NCBI RefSeq assembly: GCF_001667775.1
Contig: NZ_LZJI01000104.1
Location: forward strand, 1 to 64,000
DNA length: 64,000 nt
Reading direction: 5' to 3'
From: Mycobacterium sp. E1747
Lineage (GTDB): Bacteria > Actinomycetota > Actinomycetes > Mycobacteriales > Mycobacteriaceae
Shown here one piece after another: positions 34,757 to 43,186 of this stretch. The notes beneath the pieces were generated by a model. It made no database searches, was not told the DNA's origin, and saw only the letters and a list, made by a program, of their open reading frames with translations. How positions within the stretch are numbered: position 1 is the stretch's first letter; the number at the start of each line of letters is the position of its first letter. A program made the translations under genes and the position numbers.

Positions 34757-36001
34757 TCAGCTGTCCAGGTGGTCGAAGCCGTCGCGAAGCCACTGCCGAT
34801 GATCAGGTGCCGACACCTGGATGATCCGCTGCGCACGTACCTCTTCAGATAGACCTCGAAGATCGGCTGCGCCATATTCCGTCACCAGCACGTCGACTGT
34901 TCCGCTGGACAGCGAAACCGCCTCCGGTTGCAATCGCGGCACGATCCGGGAAACAGCACCGGCGGTCGCCGACATCGCGATGATCGACAAGCCGTCGTCC
35001 GCTTTGCTGGCCGCGTTAGCGAAATCGGGAAGTCCGCCAATGCCACCCCGGCGTCCGCCGAACCCAATTTCGGTGTTGGCCTGCCCGAACAAATCGACTT
35101 CTAGCGCAGAGTTGACGGCATGCAGTTTCGGTAATTCCGCCAGTCGGCCGGGATCGTGGGTTTCGTGGGCACCTGCCAGCTCGATATGAGTTGCGTGATC
35201 CAGGTAGCGGTAGAACGCCGCGGTGCCGCTCGCGCCGGTCGCCACGACCTTTGCGTCGGTGCCGAGCGCGCCTGCCTCGTCGAGCACCTGCACCCAGCCT
35301 CCCAGTAGACCGGTATGAATGCGCAGACGCCGACGCTGAGTCAGTGACTCGACTACCGCTGCGACCCAAGGTCCCATTCCGAGTTGGACCGTGGCGCCGT
35401 CGGGCACCAGAGCGTGAATGTGCGATGCCATCTCATGGTGTCGCCGAGATGATGTCCGCTCGTCGCACGCTGGACCATCACTTCCCAAAATGGTGAGGAC
35501 CCTGTCTGCAGTAACTGTTGACCGAGTACCCGTCCAGGGAACCGCTGGACCTGTTTCCAACACCACCGTGGAGGCTCGGTGAGCCGCGGCCGCAAGGTAA
35601 TCGACTGAGGCACCCAATGAGTGCCAACCATTGTTGGCCGGTGTTCCCTGGGCCAGAACCACGTCAACGGCGATGTCACCGTCGTAGAGTCCGCGCGCCA
35701 GCTCGTAGAGCGTCATCCGGTCATACATGATTTCGCGGCGGGCGAGTTCGTCTGCGGTGCCCAGGGGTCCGGCCGGAAAGAACGTACGGATGCGAGTCCC
35801 CGGTAGGTCAGGCATGTCAACCGAGAGCATGCCGATGAGGATCCTGCTGTCTCGCAACCGATCACGATGGCGCCCCAGGGCCGATAGCAGCAGCAGCGGG
35901 GTCCCCGCGCCCTGTCCTATGACAATGTCCTGACCCGGCTGCAAGACGCTGCCAAGCACATCGTCGATCGCATCGGTATCGACTGCGCTACCGACCGTCA
36001 T
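34757..36001 (-). CDS. Acetyl-CoA hydrolase/transferase-type CoA-transferase
   Basis: A 414-residue class I CoA-transferase of the acetyl-CoA hydrolase / 4-hydroxybutyrate CoA-transferase group. The N-terminal DIVIGQGAGTPLLLL and LAQGTPANNGW segments and the C-terminal NSALEVDLFGQANTEIGFGG segment fit the family, with the catalytic glutamate region in the latter. It would move CoA between acyl groups, letting an acid enter beta-oxidation without ATP. It is the last gene of the unit that starts with the LLM at 39080, 42 bp after the epimerase gene. Confidence 0.85.
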   Translation of the reverse strand: MTVGSAVDTDAIDDVLGSVLQPGQDIVIGQGAGTPLLLLSALGRHRDRLRDSRILIGMLSVDMPDLPGTRIRTFFPAGPLGTADELARREIMYDRMTLYELARGLYDGDIAVDVVLAQGTPANNGWHSLGASVDYLAAAAHRASTVVLETGPAVPWTGTRSTVTADRVLTILGSDGPACDERTSSRRHHEMASHIHALVPDGATVQLGMGPWVAAVVESLTQRRRLRIHTGLLGGWVQVLDEAGALGTDAKVVATGASGTAAFYRYLDHATHIELAGAHETHDPGRLAELPKLHAVNSALEVDLFGQANTEIGFGGRRGGIGGLPDFANAASKADDGLSIIAMSATAGAVSRIVPRLQPEAVSLSSGTVDVLVTEYGAADLRGLSEEVRAQRIIQVSAPDHRQWLRDGFDHLDS

Positions 36002-36043
36002 TCGCCTATGCGGCTGCCGCGCCGGTGCATTCGTGCACGCAGG

Positions 36044-36973
36044 TCACACATGGGCATGGTTGGTGCTCCGCTCATAGCGGATGACCGACTCCATGCCGGA
36101 TCTCAGGTCCCGGTGATGACCCCTCACTTCAGCTCGGAGCCGGCTGATGTCGATGGCGTGCGGCAAAATCGGGCGGTCGTCGTCGCCGAACTCGGTACAC
36201 GCGCCCGGAACTAGCTCGGCGACCGTCTCGGCGATTTCGCCGAAGGACGCATCGACACCGCCGATCTCGTAGACACTGTGGGCGAGCTGGCTGGCTTCGA
36301 ACAGGTCGGCCAACGTCTCGCCGATATCGTCGACGTGGGCGATACACACACGCGCCTGTGCCTGGTAGTCAACGCGGCCCGGCCGGCCGTGCGCGGCGCT
36401 GACAGCAGGTATGTTGACACCCCGACTAGCCACCGCTGCCCCTGGACCGTACACCGACGGGATTCGCACCGACGTAACGACATTGCGCTGCAGCGATGCG
36501 TTGATCTCGATCCCTACGCGCTCAGTGAGCAGCTTCATCGCCCCGTAAAGCCCGTGGGGCAGAACAGGGCTCATCTCGTTTAGCGGCGCTTGGCCCAGGT
36601 CTTGTGGCCCGTGAACAGCGGTCGAGCTGGGAAACAAGATGCGGTGGATGTCGAGCACTCGCGCCAGCTGGAACGCCCGCCATGTCGAGGCAGCCATGAC
36701 ATCGAGTTCACGCGCCAGAGCCGGAGTGCCCTTGGGGGGCCGGAAAAACGGGCCGAAATAGATTCCGTCGACGCCCCGTCGGCCGATGACGTCTAGCAGT
36801 ACTTCTTGGTCGGTGCAGTCACCGACACGCCATTCGACGTCGGCCGCGATGTCGGCAAGTCGCCCCGGCCCTTCGCGTAGCTCTAATGAGGTGACGGTGT
36901 GGCCCCGGCGCAACAACGTACGTACCAGCGATGCGCCGACAAATCCTTTCGCCCCAACGACAAGTAGACGCAT
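36044..36973 (-). CDS. NAD-dependent epimerase/dehydratase (extended SDR)
   Basis: A 309-residue extended SDR. The cofactor motif is VVGAKGFVGASL (residues 5-16), SSTAVHG is at the catalytic serine region, and LYGAMKLLTE gives Tyr-x3-Lys. The C-terminal half has a substrate domain with YGPGAAVASRGVNIP. Many such proteins act on sugars, but in this setting a steroid-, terpene- or polyketide-type alcohol is also possible. The ATG at 36973 is 6 bases after the lyase-like stop at 36980, so the genes are co-translated. Confidence 0.83.
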   Translation of the reverse strand: MRLLVVGAKGFVGASLVRTLLRRGHTVTSLELREGPGRLADIAADVEWRVGDCTDQEVLLDVIGRRGVDGIYFGPFFRPPKGTPALARELDVMAASTWRAFQLARVLDIHRILFPSSTAVHGPQDLGQAPLNEMSPVLPHGLYGAMKLLTERVGIEINASLQRNVVTSVRIPSVYGPGAAVASRGVNIPAVSAAHGRPGRVDYQAQARVCIAHVDDIGETLADLFEASQLAHSVYEIGGVDASFGEIAETVAELVPGACTEFGDDDRPILPHAIDISRLRAEVRGHHRDLRSGMESVIRYERSTNHAHV

Positions 36974-36979
36974 ACGCGG

Positions 36980-37960
36980 CTACCGGTAGGAGCGCGCGAG
37001 GCGCTTCCACGCGATCGGCTTGGCGTCGGTCAGCTTCGCCGCCACCGGCCGGCCGCTGCGTTCGGCGTAGAACGCCGTGAGTTCCATAATCTTCCCGACG
37101 TCGACCCCCACGTCAAGGCCGACGCCGACCAGCATCTCCACCACGTCCTCGGTGGCGACATTGCCGAAAGCGTCGGGAACAAACGGCCAGTCACCACCCC
37201 AACCGCCGAATGCCGTGTCCACCACGACATGTTGGAACGGTGAGAGCAGCGCGGCGAACAGATTAGCCAGTCCGGCGCCACGTGTGTCGTGGAAATGAAG
37301 GCCAAGGCGCTGATCCACCGGCAGATGTTCAGCCAAACGGCTCAGTAAGTCCAAGACCTGAAGCGGGTCGGCTTGTCCGGTCGAATCGGAGATGATGACC
37401 TCGTTGACCCCCCGCAGGCTGCGCAGGTGCGACGCGTGCTCGACCACGCGTGCCGGGTCGATCGGTCCCTCGATCGAGCAACCGTATGAAGCGCTGACAA
37501 ACACCGAAATCTTTAGGCCTGCGTCAGCCGCGGTGCCCGCCCACCGCTCGATCTTGGCGATCAGCGCGTCGTGATTGGCATCCATGCCATTGGCGGACAG
37601 GGTGGCAGAACTCTCGGAAAACACCAGGAGCCCCGTGTCGAGCAACCCCTCCTGCCGCATGGCGAGGGCGCGGTCAAGCCCGCGTTCGTTGGGTACCAGT
37701 CCTGACAGCGTGGTGCCGGCCCGTGCCTCCCCCAATGACCGCAGAAAAGCCTCGGTGTCGGCCATCTGGGGCATCTTGTTGGGGTTAACAAAGGCGACCA
37801 CGTTCATTTCACGGCAGCCAGCGTCGCGTAGACGATTAAAGATTTCGACTTTCTCACTCGTCTCCAACACACTGCCGTGTGACTGCAGCACTTCCCGTAA
37901 ACCGACCTCGCGGAGGTCTACGCGGGTTGCTGCGATGCTCTGGTGAATATCAGCCAGCAT
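36980..37960 (-). CDS. HMG-CoA-lyase-like DRE-TIM metallolyase
   Basis: A 326-residue TIM-barrel metallolyase close to hydroxymethylglutaryl-CoA lyase. Early residues VDLREVGLREVLQ match the DxxREGxQ region, with E in place of D/R variants. The metal site HFHDTRGAG is present, and the GCS loop of HMG-CoA lyases reads SYGCSIEG here. A C-terminal catalytic loop GGWGGDWPFVPDAFGN is close to the family's GGCPxAxGAxGN. It would split a 3-hydroxy-3-methylacyl-CoA-like substrate into two acyl-CoAs. The ATG at 37960 has GAGGAAG upstream and lies inside the last codons of the LLM gene. Confidence 0.84.
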   Translation of the reverse strand: MLADIHQSIAATRVDLREVGLREVLQSHGSVLETSEKVEIFNRLRDAGCREMNVVAFVNPNKMPQMADTEAFLRSLGEARAGTTLSGLVPNERGLDRALAMRQEGLLDTGLLVFSESSATLSANGMDANHDALIAKIERWAGTAADAGLKISVFVSASYGCSIEGPIDPARVVEHASHLRSLRGVNEVIISDSTGQADPLQVLDLLSRLAEHLPVDQRLGLHFHDTRGAGLANLFAALLSPFQHVVVDTAFGGWGGDWPFVPDAFGNVATEDVVEMLVGVGLDVGVDVGKIMELTAFYAERSGRPVAAKLTDAKPIAWKRLARSYR

Positions 37961-39080
37961 GAATAACTTCCTCACTGCCGGTGCGCGCGTCGGCGCCGGC
38001 GAAGTTGGGAATGACCTCCTGGGCGAACATCCGGATCGAACTCAGCGCCTGGTCCTGCGTGATGCCCGGATACTGTGTGCCACAGATGATCTGCGTAACA
38101 CCGACATCCTCGAACCTCTTGATGTTGGTGCAAATCGTGTCTGGAGTGCCCACCAAGACCACGCCATTCTCAATGAGGAAGTCGAATTTCATGTGGTCGG
38201 CCAACTTTGCGCTGTGTTGCGACGCCTCGGCATACCATTCGTAACCTGGTGGCAGCTCGCCGCCGCGACCCCAGTGCAAGAAGTACTCCATGGTGTGGTC
38301 GAGGTAGGCCGCGAACGGCCCCTCGGCAATTTGCCGTGCTTCCGCGTCGGATTCCGCACAGAAGGTGAGCATAAAAGTCGCAACATTGTCGTTGATCGCA
38401 CCGACGGGCGTCGCTCTGCTTAGAGCTTCCTTGTACTCGGCAATCCGCCGACCGATGACATCGGGCGTGATACCAGTGGCGAAGCCGAGAACGCCCATAC
38501 CCAACTCGCCGGCGAGCGCATAGCTCGGCGGACTTGTCGCCGCCGACCACAGCGGTGGATGCGGCTTTTGCAGCGGTTTCGGCACGATCGGCCGGTTGGG
38601 GATGGTCGTGTATTTGCCATTGAATTCGATCGGGCCGTCCGTGGTCCAGATTCTTGGGATCAATTCGACGGCTTCACGCCACATCGGACGGCTGTCTTCG
38701 ACCGGGATCCCGAATCCTTCGAGCTCTTCCTTGGTGATGGATCGACCAGTGCCGAATTCCAGCCTGCCGTTGGACATGATGTCCAGGGCCGCTGCGCGCT
38801 CCGCAGTACGAACGGGATGGTTGAAGCCCGCCGGCACCTGTACGACGCCATGGCCGATACGAATCCGTTCGGTGTGCTGGGCGACAGCCGCAAGCCAAAC
38901 TTCAGGCGCAGAAGAGTGCGAGTACTCCTGCAGAAAATGGTGCTCAACGGCCCACACGTGCGTGTAGCCCAAGCGGTCGGCTTCGGCCACCTGTTCCAGA
39001 GCATTCCAAAAAACCTCATGCTCAGCGCCCGCACCCGCGGGCTGGGCGACGCCGAGCTCATACATCAGGCCGAAGTCCAT
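37950..39080 (-). CDS. Luciferase-like (LLM) flavin-type monooxygenase
   Basis: A 376-residue LLM of the alkanal-monooxygenase-like type: MDFGLMYELGVAQP, GYTHVWAVEHHFLQEYSH, NGRLEFGTGRSITKEELEGFG and LPPGYEWYAEASQHSAK. It differs from the shorter F420-type LLMs in this window and looks more like a flavin-dependent, LuxA-type enzyme. The ATG at 39080 has AAGGAGAGG upstream; the open frame to 39263 runs through the promoter and operator and is not coding. It is the first gene of a four-gene minus-strand operon and overlaps the next gene by 11 bases. Confidence 0.87.
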   Translation of the reverse strand: MDFGLMYELGVAQPAGAGAEHEVFWNALEQVAEADRLGYTHVWAVEHHFLQEYSHSSAPEVWLAAVAQHTERIRIGHGVVQVPAGFNHPVRTAERAAALDIMSNGRLEFGTGRSITKEELEGFGIPVEDSRPMWREAVELIPRIWTTDGPIEFNGKYTTIPNRPIVPKPLQKPHPPLWSAATSPPSYALAGELGMGVLGFATGITPDVIGRRIAEYKEALSRATPVGAINDNVATFMLTFCAESDAEARQIAEGPFAAYLDHTMEYFLHWGRGGELPPGYEWYAEASQHSAKLADHMKFDFLIENGVVLVGTPDTICTNIKRFEDVGVTQIICGTQYPGITQDQALSSIRMFAQEVIPNFAGADARTGSEEVIHAG

Positions 39081-39587
39081 GCTGGACCGCCTCTCCTTTG
39101 CCGAGGGAATAGCAGCAACCATCCGCGCTACACAGCAATACTTTAGTCGCCAAAAGACATCTGTCAACAGTAGTGTTGCATTTATCCCATCCGCGCTTCG
39201 CGGCGCGCGCACGGTCGCCCCAGGGGAGTAGTGTGGATGAGCACACGAGAATTGCTGTGGCACTGGTGCTAAGGGCGCCGCGGCTGCATTGTGCGGAGTC
39301 GGGTTGTCCGACCGGCGCCTCTTGCAGTTGACATCGATGTATGTTCAACCGGAGTGCTGACGATCGAATCCTTCCAGCAACGCGATGATCGCGTCGCCTT
39401 GCCGCGTTCTTGTTGACGGCGGCCGGAGTGCTGCGACAACCCTGCGATACCGGTGGGACACGTACGCGCCGCGTCGTGTCTCGGCGTCTTCGCTCAACCT
39501 GCGCCGACCCGGTCGGCTGCCGCGCAGAGCGGCCTGGCTGCAGTTCTTCGGCAGGGCCTTCGAAGAACCGCCCACCGGGCTAGGCTA
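39081..39587. other. Intergenic region upstream of the LLM-HMGL operon
   Basis: A 507-bp gap between the LLM start and the TetR 3' end. It holds the TCAAC palindrome of site 8 at 39164-39179. A minus-strand frame (39345-39575) has no ribosome site or recognisable domain and was not called. Confidence 0.4.
39164..39179. promoter_or_regulatory. TCAAC-type palindromic operator, site 8
   Basis: TCAACA-GTAG-TGTTGC, one arm mismatch, 84 bp upstream of the LLM-HMGL-epimerase-CoA-transferase operon. Confidence 0.62.
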
Positions 39588-40232
39588 TTACGTGTCGCGC
39601 TTGCGAAGACCCTCGATCGCGACCGTTGAGAAGGCCCGCGCCACCTCGTCGGGCCCGACAGGACCGTCGGGGTGGAACCAGCGATGCGTCCAATTCACCA
39701 TGCCAATGAGGCCGAAGGCCGCCAGACGCGGTGAGATGTCTTTGCGCAACACGCCGGTGTCAACACCCTCCTGGATGATAGCCACCAGTGCGCGGTCGAA
39801 ACGTCGCTGTAGTTCGACTACATCGACGCTTCCTTCGCCCGAGGCGACCCGCGTAGCGTCTTCCTGCAGAAATACATACATGTGGGGATAGAACTGGGCG
39901 TAAGATCGCAAAAGCCGTTCGAACAACTCCTGCAACTTGACGTCGGTTTCACGTGAGCTGTCCCGAATTTCTTCAGCCATCTGAACATTGCTGACTAGGA
40001 CATCGAGGACGACTTCGTCAAATAGCTCGCGCTTGCTGCCCACGTAGTAGTACAGGGTGGCTCGGTCGAGCCCGGCCGCCTTGGCGATGTCATCAATGCT
40101 GGTGTCGGCAAGGCCATTTTCCTTGAAGACCTTCGCTGCCGCAGCAACGACCGCGCGACGGCGCTTCATATACCGCTCGCTGCTGTCGACGCGGGCAGCT
40201 GCCCGCCTCTTCCCTATCCCGCTGGCGTCCAT
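39588..40232 (-). CDS. TetR family transcriptional regulator (candidate regulator of the cluster)
   Basis: A 214-residue TetR protein. The helix-turn-helix at residues about 22-65 has RRAVVAAAAKVFKENGLADTSIDDIAKAAGLDRATLYYYVGSKRELF (given as pieces: DIAKAAGLDRATLYYYVGSK). The C-terminal domain contains GLIGMVNWTHRWFHPDGPV, a pattern seen in KstR2-like regulators of lipid and sterol catabolism. It lies downstream of the SDR on the same strand, 102 bp away. Starts at GTG 40238, TTG 40235 or ATG 40232 are all possible; I chose the ATG. It is the best-placed candidate to bind the TCAAC palindrome, since the other TetR sits at the mce operon. Confidence 0.87.
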   Translation of the reverse strand: MDASGIGKRRAAARVDSSERYMKRRRAVVAAAAKVFKENGLADTSIDDIAKAAGLDRATLYYYVGSKRELFDEVVLDVLVSNVQMAEEIRDSSRETDVKLQELFERLLRSYAQFYPHMYVFLQEDATRVASGEGSVDVVELQRRFDRALVAIIQEGVDTGVLRKDISPRLAAFGLIGMVNWTHRWFHPDGPVGPDEVARAFSTVAIEGLRKRDT

Positions 40233-40334
40233 CAACACGAGAGTCTAACAGTGCGAAACCCGCAACCGATTACGATTCTCTGCGTGCCGACTGCCTTTCG
40301 TGGACAAGGCCTATCGCCTTCATCACAGTGCGCC

Positions 40335-41099
40335 TCAGAGATAATTCATGCCACCACCGACGTTGATGGTTTGTCCGCTGATGAAACCCGCCTCGCGACT
40401 TAGTAAGAATGCGATCGGGTGGGCGATATCGTCGGGCTCACCTAGTCGCGGGACGCATTGCATTGCCGTGGTCACCTGGATGGCTTGCTCGTCGAGCGTC
40501 TCCAGTGCATGTTCGGTAGCGATCAGGCCGGGCATAATGACATTAGCGGTAATTCCCGCTGGACCTGCCTCTCGGGCCAATACCCGCGTGAATCCGATCA
40601 CGCCGGCCTTGGCGGCGCAATAGGCGCCCCACCCCGCCCCGCCCATCAGCACGACGCCTGAGGATGTGTTGACGATCCGGCCATAGCCCGCCTTAGTCAT
40701 ATGTGGCAGGGCCGCCTGACAGGTGAAGAACGTTGAGTCCAAACTCGATTGCACGATCCGGTGCCAAAACTCGACGCTCATCTCGGAGATTTCGCACGGT
40801 TGATACAGCGCCGCCAGGTTCACCAGGCCGTCGATGCGCCCGTACCGCTGCGCGACCCCGTCCATCAGCCCTTGCACCTCGTCACGATCGGTCAGATCGA
40901 CCACCTGAGCATCGACGTTGAGCCCGGCGTCGGCCATCCGCTTAGCCTCGGCTTCGACCTTGGCGGTGTTGAGGTCGACCAGCGTGACCGCCGCGCCACG
41001 CTTAGCAAGCAGCTCACCCGCGGCAAGGCCTAGGCCGGCAGCCGCCCCGGTGACGATGATGCTCTGATTCTCCAGCGACGGCGCTTCACTACTACTCAT
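40335..41099 (-). CDS. Short-chain dehydrogenase/reductase (SDR)
   Basis: A 254-residue classical SDR: VTGAAAGLGLAAG, DGLVNLAALYQP, NTSSGVVLMGG, then AYCAAKAG with Tyr-x3-Lys, and the C-terminal FISGQTINVGGGMN. The ATG at 41099 (MSSSEAP) has GGCGGAAG upstream; an ATG at 41123 with AAGGATAG is nearly as good. It lies 278 bp after the BVMO gene and just before the TetR gene. In a BVMO pathway an SDR would make the ketone, so this is a plausible partner. Confidence 0.86.
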   Translation of the reverse strand: MSSSEAPSLENQSIIVTGAAAGLGLAAGELLAKRGAAVTLVDLNTAKVEAEAKRMADAGLNVDAQVVDLTDRDEVQGLMDGVAQRYGRIDGLVNLAALYQPCEISEMSVEFWHRIVQSSLDSTFFTCQAALPHMTKAGYGRIVNTSSGVVLMGGAGWGAYCAAKAGVIGFTRVLAREAGPAGITANVIMPGLIATEHALETLDEQAIQVTTAMQCVPRLGEPDDIAHPIAFLLSREAGFISGQTINVGGGMNYL

Positions 41100-41377
41100 C
41101 GGTCTTCCGCCCTTCGGCTCCATAGTTCACTATCCTTTCGCTTCAGCGAGTGATTCGATAAGCCGGTCAAGATCGCCGGGCGCCCCGCATGCAACTGAGC
41201 GGTGCCGAAGAGGCCATTTCGATCAAAGCCGTCACGATCCGTGTTGCCGATGCGGCTGCGCCGGCTGCGACACACTGCATGAGAACATGGCCGGCCTGTT
41301 TGTTGGCGCATTCACGCGCCAATGCCGCTGTGGCCGTGTGGCGTTGTCTGCGTCATGCCGCTACCCTCGCGGCCCGC

Positions 41378-43030
41378 TCAGCCGACCGACACCGACGATG
41401 AGGTCTCGAGGCGTTCCATGACGAAACCCTCGTAGCCCTTGTCGGCGACCTCCTGCACCTTCTCACGAAAGCCGGGCAATGTATTTGCGTAGAGCAGGAA
41501 CTGGACTTTCTTACCGGGGATGTTGCCGCCGTTGAACCATGACGGAACGTTGGATTTCACTAGCAGTAGTTCATTGGCCATCTCGTCGACGTGTTCGCCC
41601 CATGCTATTTCAGCCTGCGGGCTCGGCGCGATCTTGGTGGTGCCATTGGCTTCGAGGTATTTGAGGCAGTCGGTGATCCAGTCCACGACGACCTCGGCGC
41701 AACGCGGGAAGTTGCAAAACGCACGAGGCACGGCAGTAAAGAAATTTGGGAAATCAGACGTCATCATACCCAGCAGTGTGCGTGGCCCCTCGGCGAAGGC
41801 CTCCTTGAAGGTGACGCCGTTCTCGCCGCGGATGTTCATGTGGGTTAATCCGCCGGTGAAGGCGTCGAAGCCGGTGGCGAAGATGATGACGTCAAATTCA
41901 TACTCCTGATCACTGGTCCGGATGCCCGTGGGGGTTATTTCCACGATCGGAGTCTCGCGCACATCCACGAGCAGCACATTGTCGCGGTTGTACGTCTCGT
42001 AGTAATCAGTCTCCATCGGAATCCGCTTGGTGCCGAAGGGATGGTCCGTGGGAACCAGTTTTTCGGCTACGGCCGGGTCCTTGATACGTGCGCGGATCTT
42101 GTCGCGCACGAATTTGGCGAAGTCCTCATTAGCGTCAGCGTCCAACGTGATGTCGAAAAAGTTGCCGAGCCACTTCTCGAATCCCGGACGCGCCCATAGC
42201 TTTTCATAGAGCGCGATGCGCTCCTCTTTCGGTACTTCCAACGTCGGGCGTGGGTCGTACTCGTAGAGAAAGCCTGCTGGGCTTTGCCGACACTGTTCAA
42301 AGATCTCGTCGTAAGTGGCCTTCCACTGTTGTTGCATCTCCGGGGTGACTTCCTGGTTGTGCAGGGGCCCGCAATAGGTGGGAGTGCGTTGAAACACCGT
42401 CAGCTGCGCCGCCTCTGCCGCCACATGCGGGATCAGCTGAACGCCAGTGGATCCCGTGCCGATGACGGCGGCTCGCTTGCCTTCGAAGTCGATGCCCTCC
42501 TGCGGCCAGCGGCTGGTGTGCAGCGCCAACCCAGTAAACGTGTCAATACCCGGGAAGTCTGGGATGTAGTTCGCGGTGACGGGAAGGATCCCCACGGCCG
42601 CGATGACGTATCGGGCCTCCACATGCTCACCGGTACTGAGCCGCAGGTGCCACTTGTGCTCGTCTTCGGCCCAACTTGCTTCCTCGACCATCGTGTTGAG
42701 CTGAATATCGCGGCGCAGGTCGAATTTGTCAGCTACATAGTTAAGGTAGCGTTCGGTGTCGGGCTGTTTGGAGTAGAGATGCTTCCAATCCCATTCCTGC
42801 AGTAATTCCTCGGAGAAGGCGTAGGCGTAGGTATGGCTTTCGGAGTCAAAACAGCACCCGGGGTACCTGTTCCAGTACCAGGTTCCGCCGACTCCGCCGG
42901 CACAATCATAGGCGCGCACCGACAAACCCAACTGGCGGACGCAGTACAGCTGATGTAAGCCAGTGACTCCCGCGCCAATGATGACGACGTCGTATTGTGA
43001 TGCGGCCTTGTCGTTTTGAATCGAATCCAT
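41378..43030 (-). CDS. Baeyer-Villiger-type flavin monooxygenase
   Basis: A 550-residue FAD/NADPH monooxygenase. The FAD motif GAGVTG is at 19-24, GGTWYWNRYPG at 48-58, and the second dinucleotide motif GTGSTG at 191-196. The BVMO fingerprint FxGxxxHxxxW[PD] is exact in FTGLALHTSRWP at 165-176. It resembles cyclohexanone/phenylacetone monooxygenases and should turn a ketone into an ester or lactone. The start is the ATG at 43030 after GGAGAGA; the 12 extra codons upstream are unsupported. It is 156 bp after the acyl-CoA synthetase gene on the same strand. Confidence 0.93.
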   Translation of the reverse strand: MDSIQNDKAASQYDVVIIGAGVTGLHQLYCVRQLGLSVRAYDCAGGVGGTWYWNRYPGCCFDSESHTYAYAFSEELLQEWDWKHLYSKQPDTERYLNYVADKFDLRRDIQLNTMVEEASWAEDEHKWHLRLSTGEHVEARYVIAAVGILPVTANYIPDFPGIDTFTGLALHTSRWPQEGIDFEGKRAAVIGTGSTGVQLIPHVAAEAAQLTVFQRTPTYCGPLHNQEVTPEMQQQWKATYDEIFEQCRQSPAGFLYEYDPRPTLEVPKEERIALYEKLWARPGFEKWLGNFFDITLDADANEDFAKFVRDKIRARIKDPAVAEKLVPTDHPFGTKRIPMETDYYETYNRDNVLLVDVRETPIVEITPTGIRTSDQEYEFDVIIFATGFDAFTGGLTHMNIRGENGVTFKEAFAEGPRTLLGMMTSDFPNFFTAVPRAFCNFPRCAEVVVDWITDCLKYLEANGTTKIAPSPQAEIAWGEHVDEMANELLLVKSNVPSWFNGGNIPGKKVQFLLYANTLPGFREKVQEVADKGYEGFVMERLETSSSVSVG

Positions 43031-43186
43031 CGCTATCTCTCCGGTGTGCTGAATTGCTAATCCCATTGCGGTGGTCGCCGGTTCGAGGGGCGACTCCGGC
43101 AGCGCCCGAGGTTGTCAGCCGACCAGCGCCGAAGTAATTGCTCGCTCCTGCCTTGCCGGACGTACAGTAAGGCGCCAACTCAGGGG

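Noticed and set aside
34328..34852. 174-codon plus-strand frame over the SMP-30 promoter
   Set aside because: It overlaps the operator and the CoA-transferase end and has no ribosome site or domain.
39345..39575. 76-codon minus-strand frame downstream of the LLM promoter
   Set aside because: No ribosome site, domain or neighbour support.
40232..40247. Possible autoregulatory site at the TetR start, beginning TCAACA
   Set aside because: The right half (AGTCTA) matches only three of six consensus positions.
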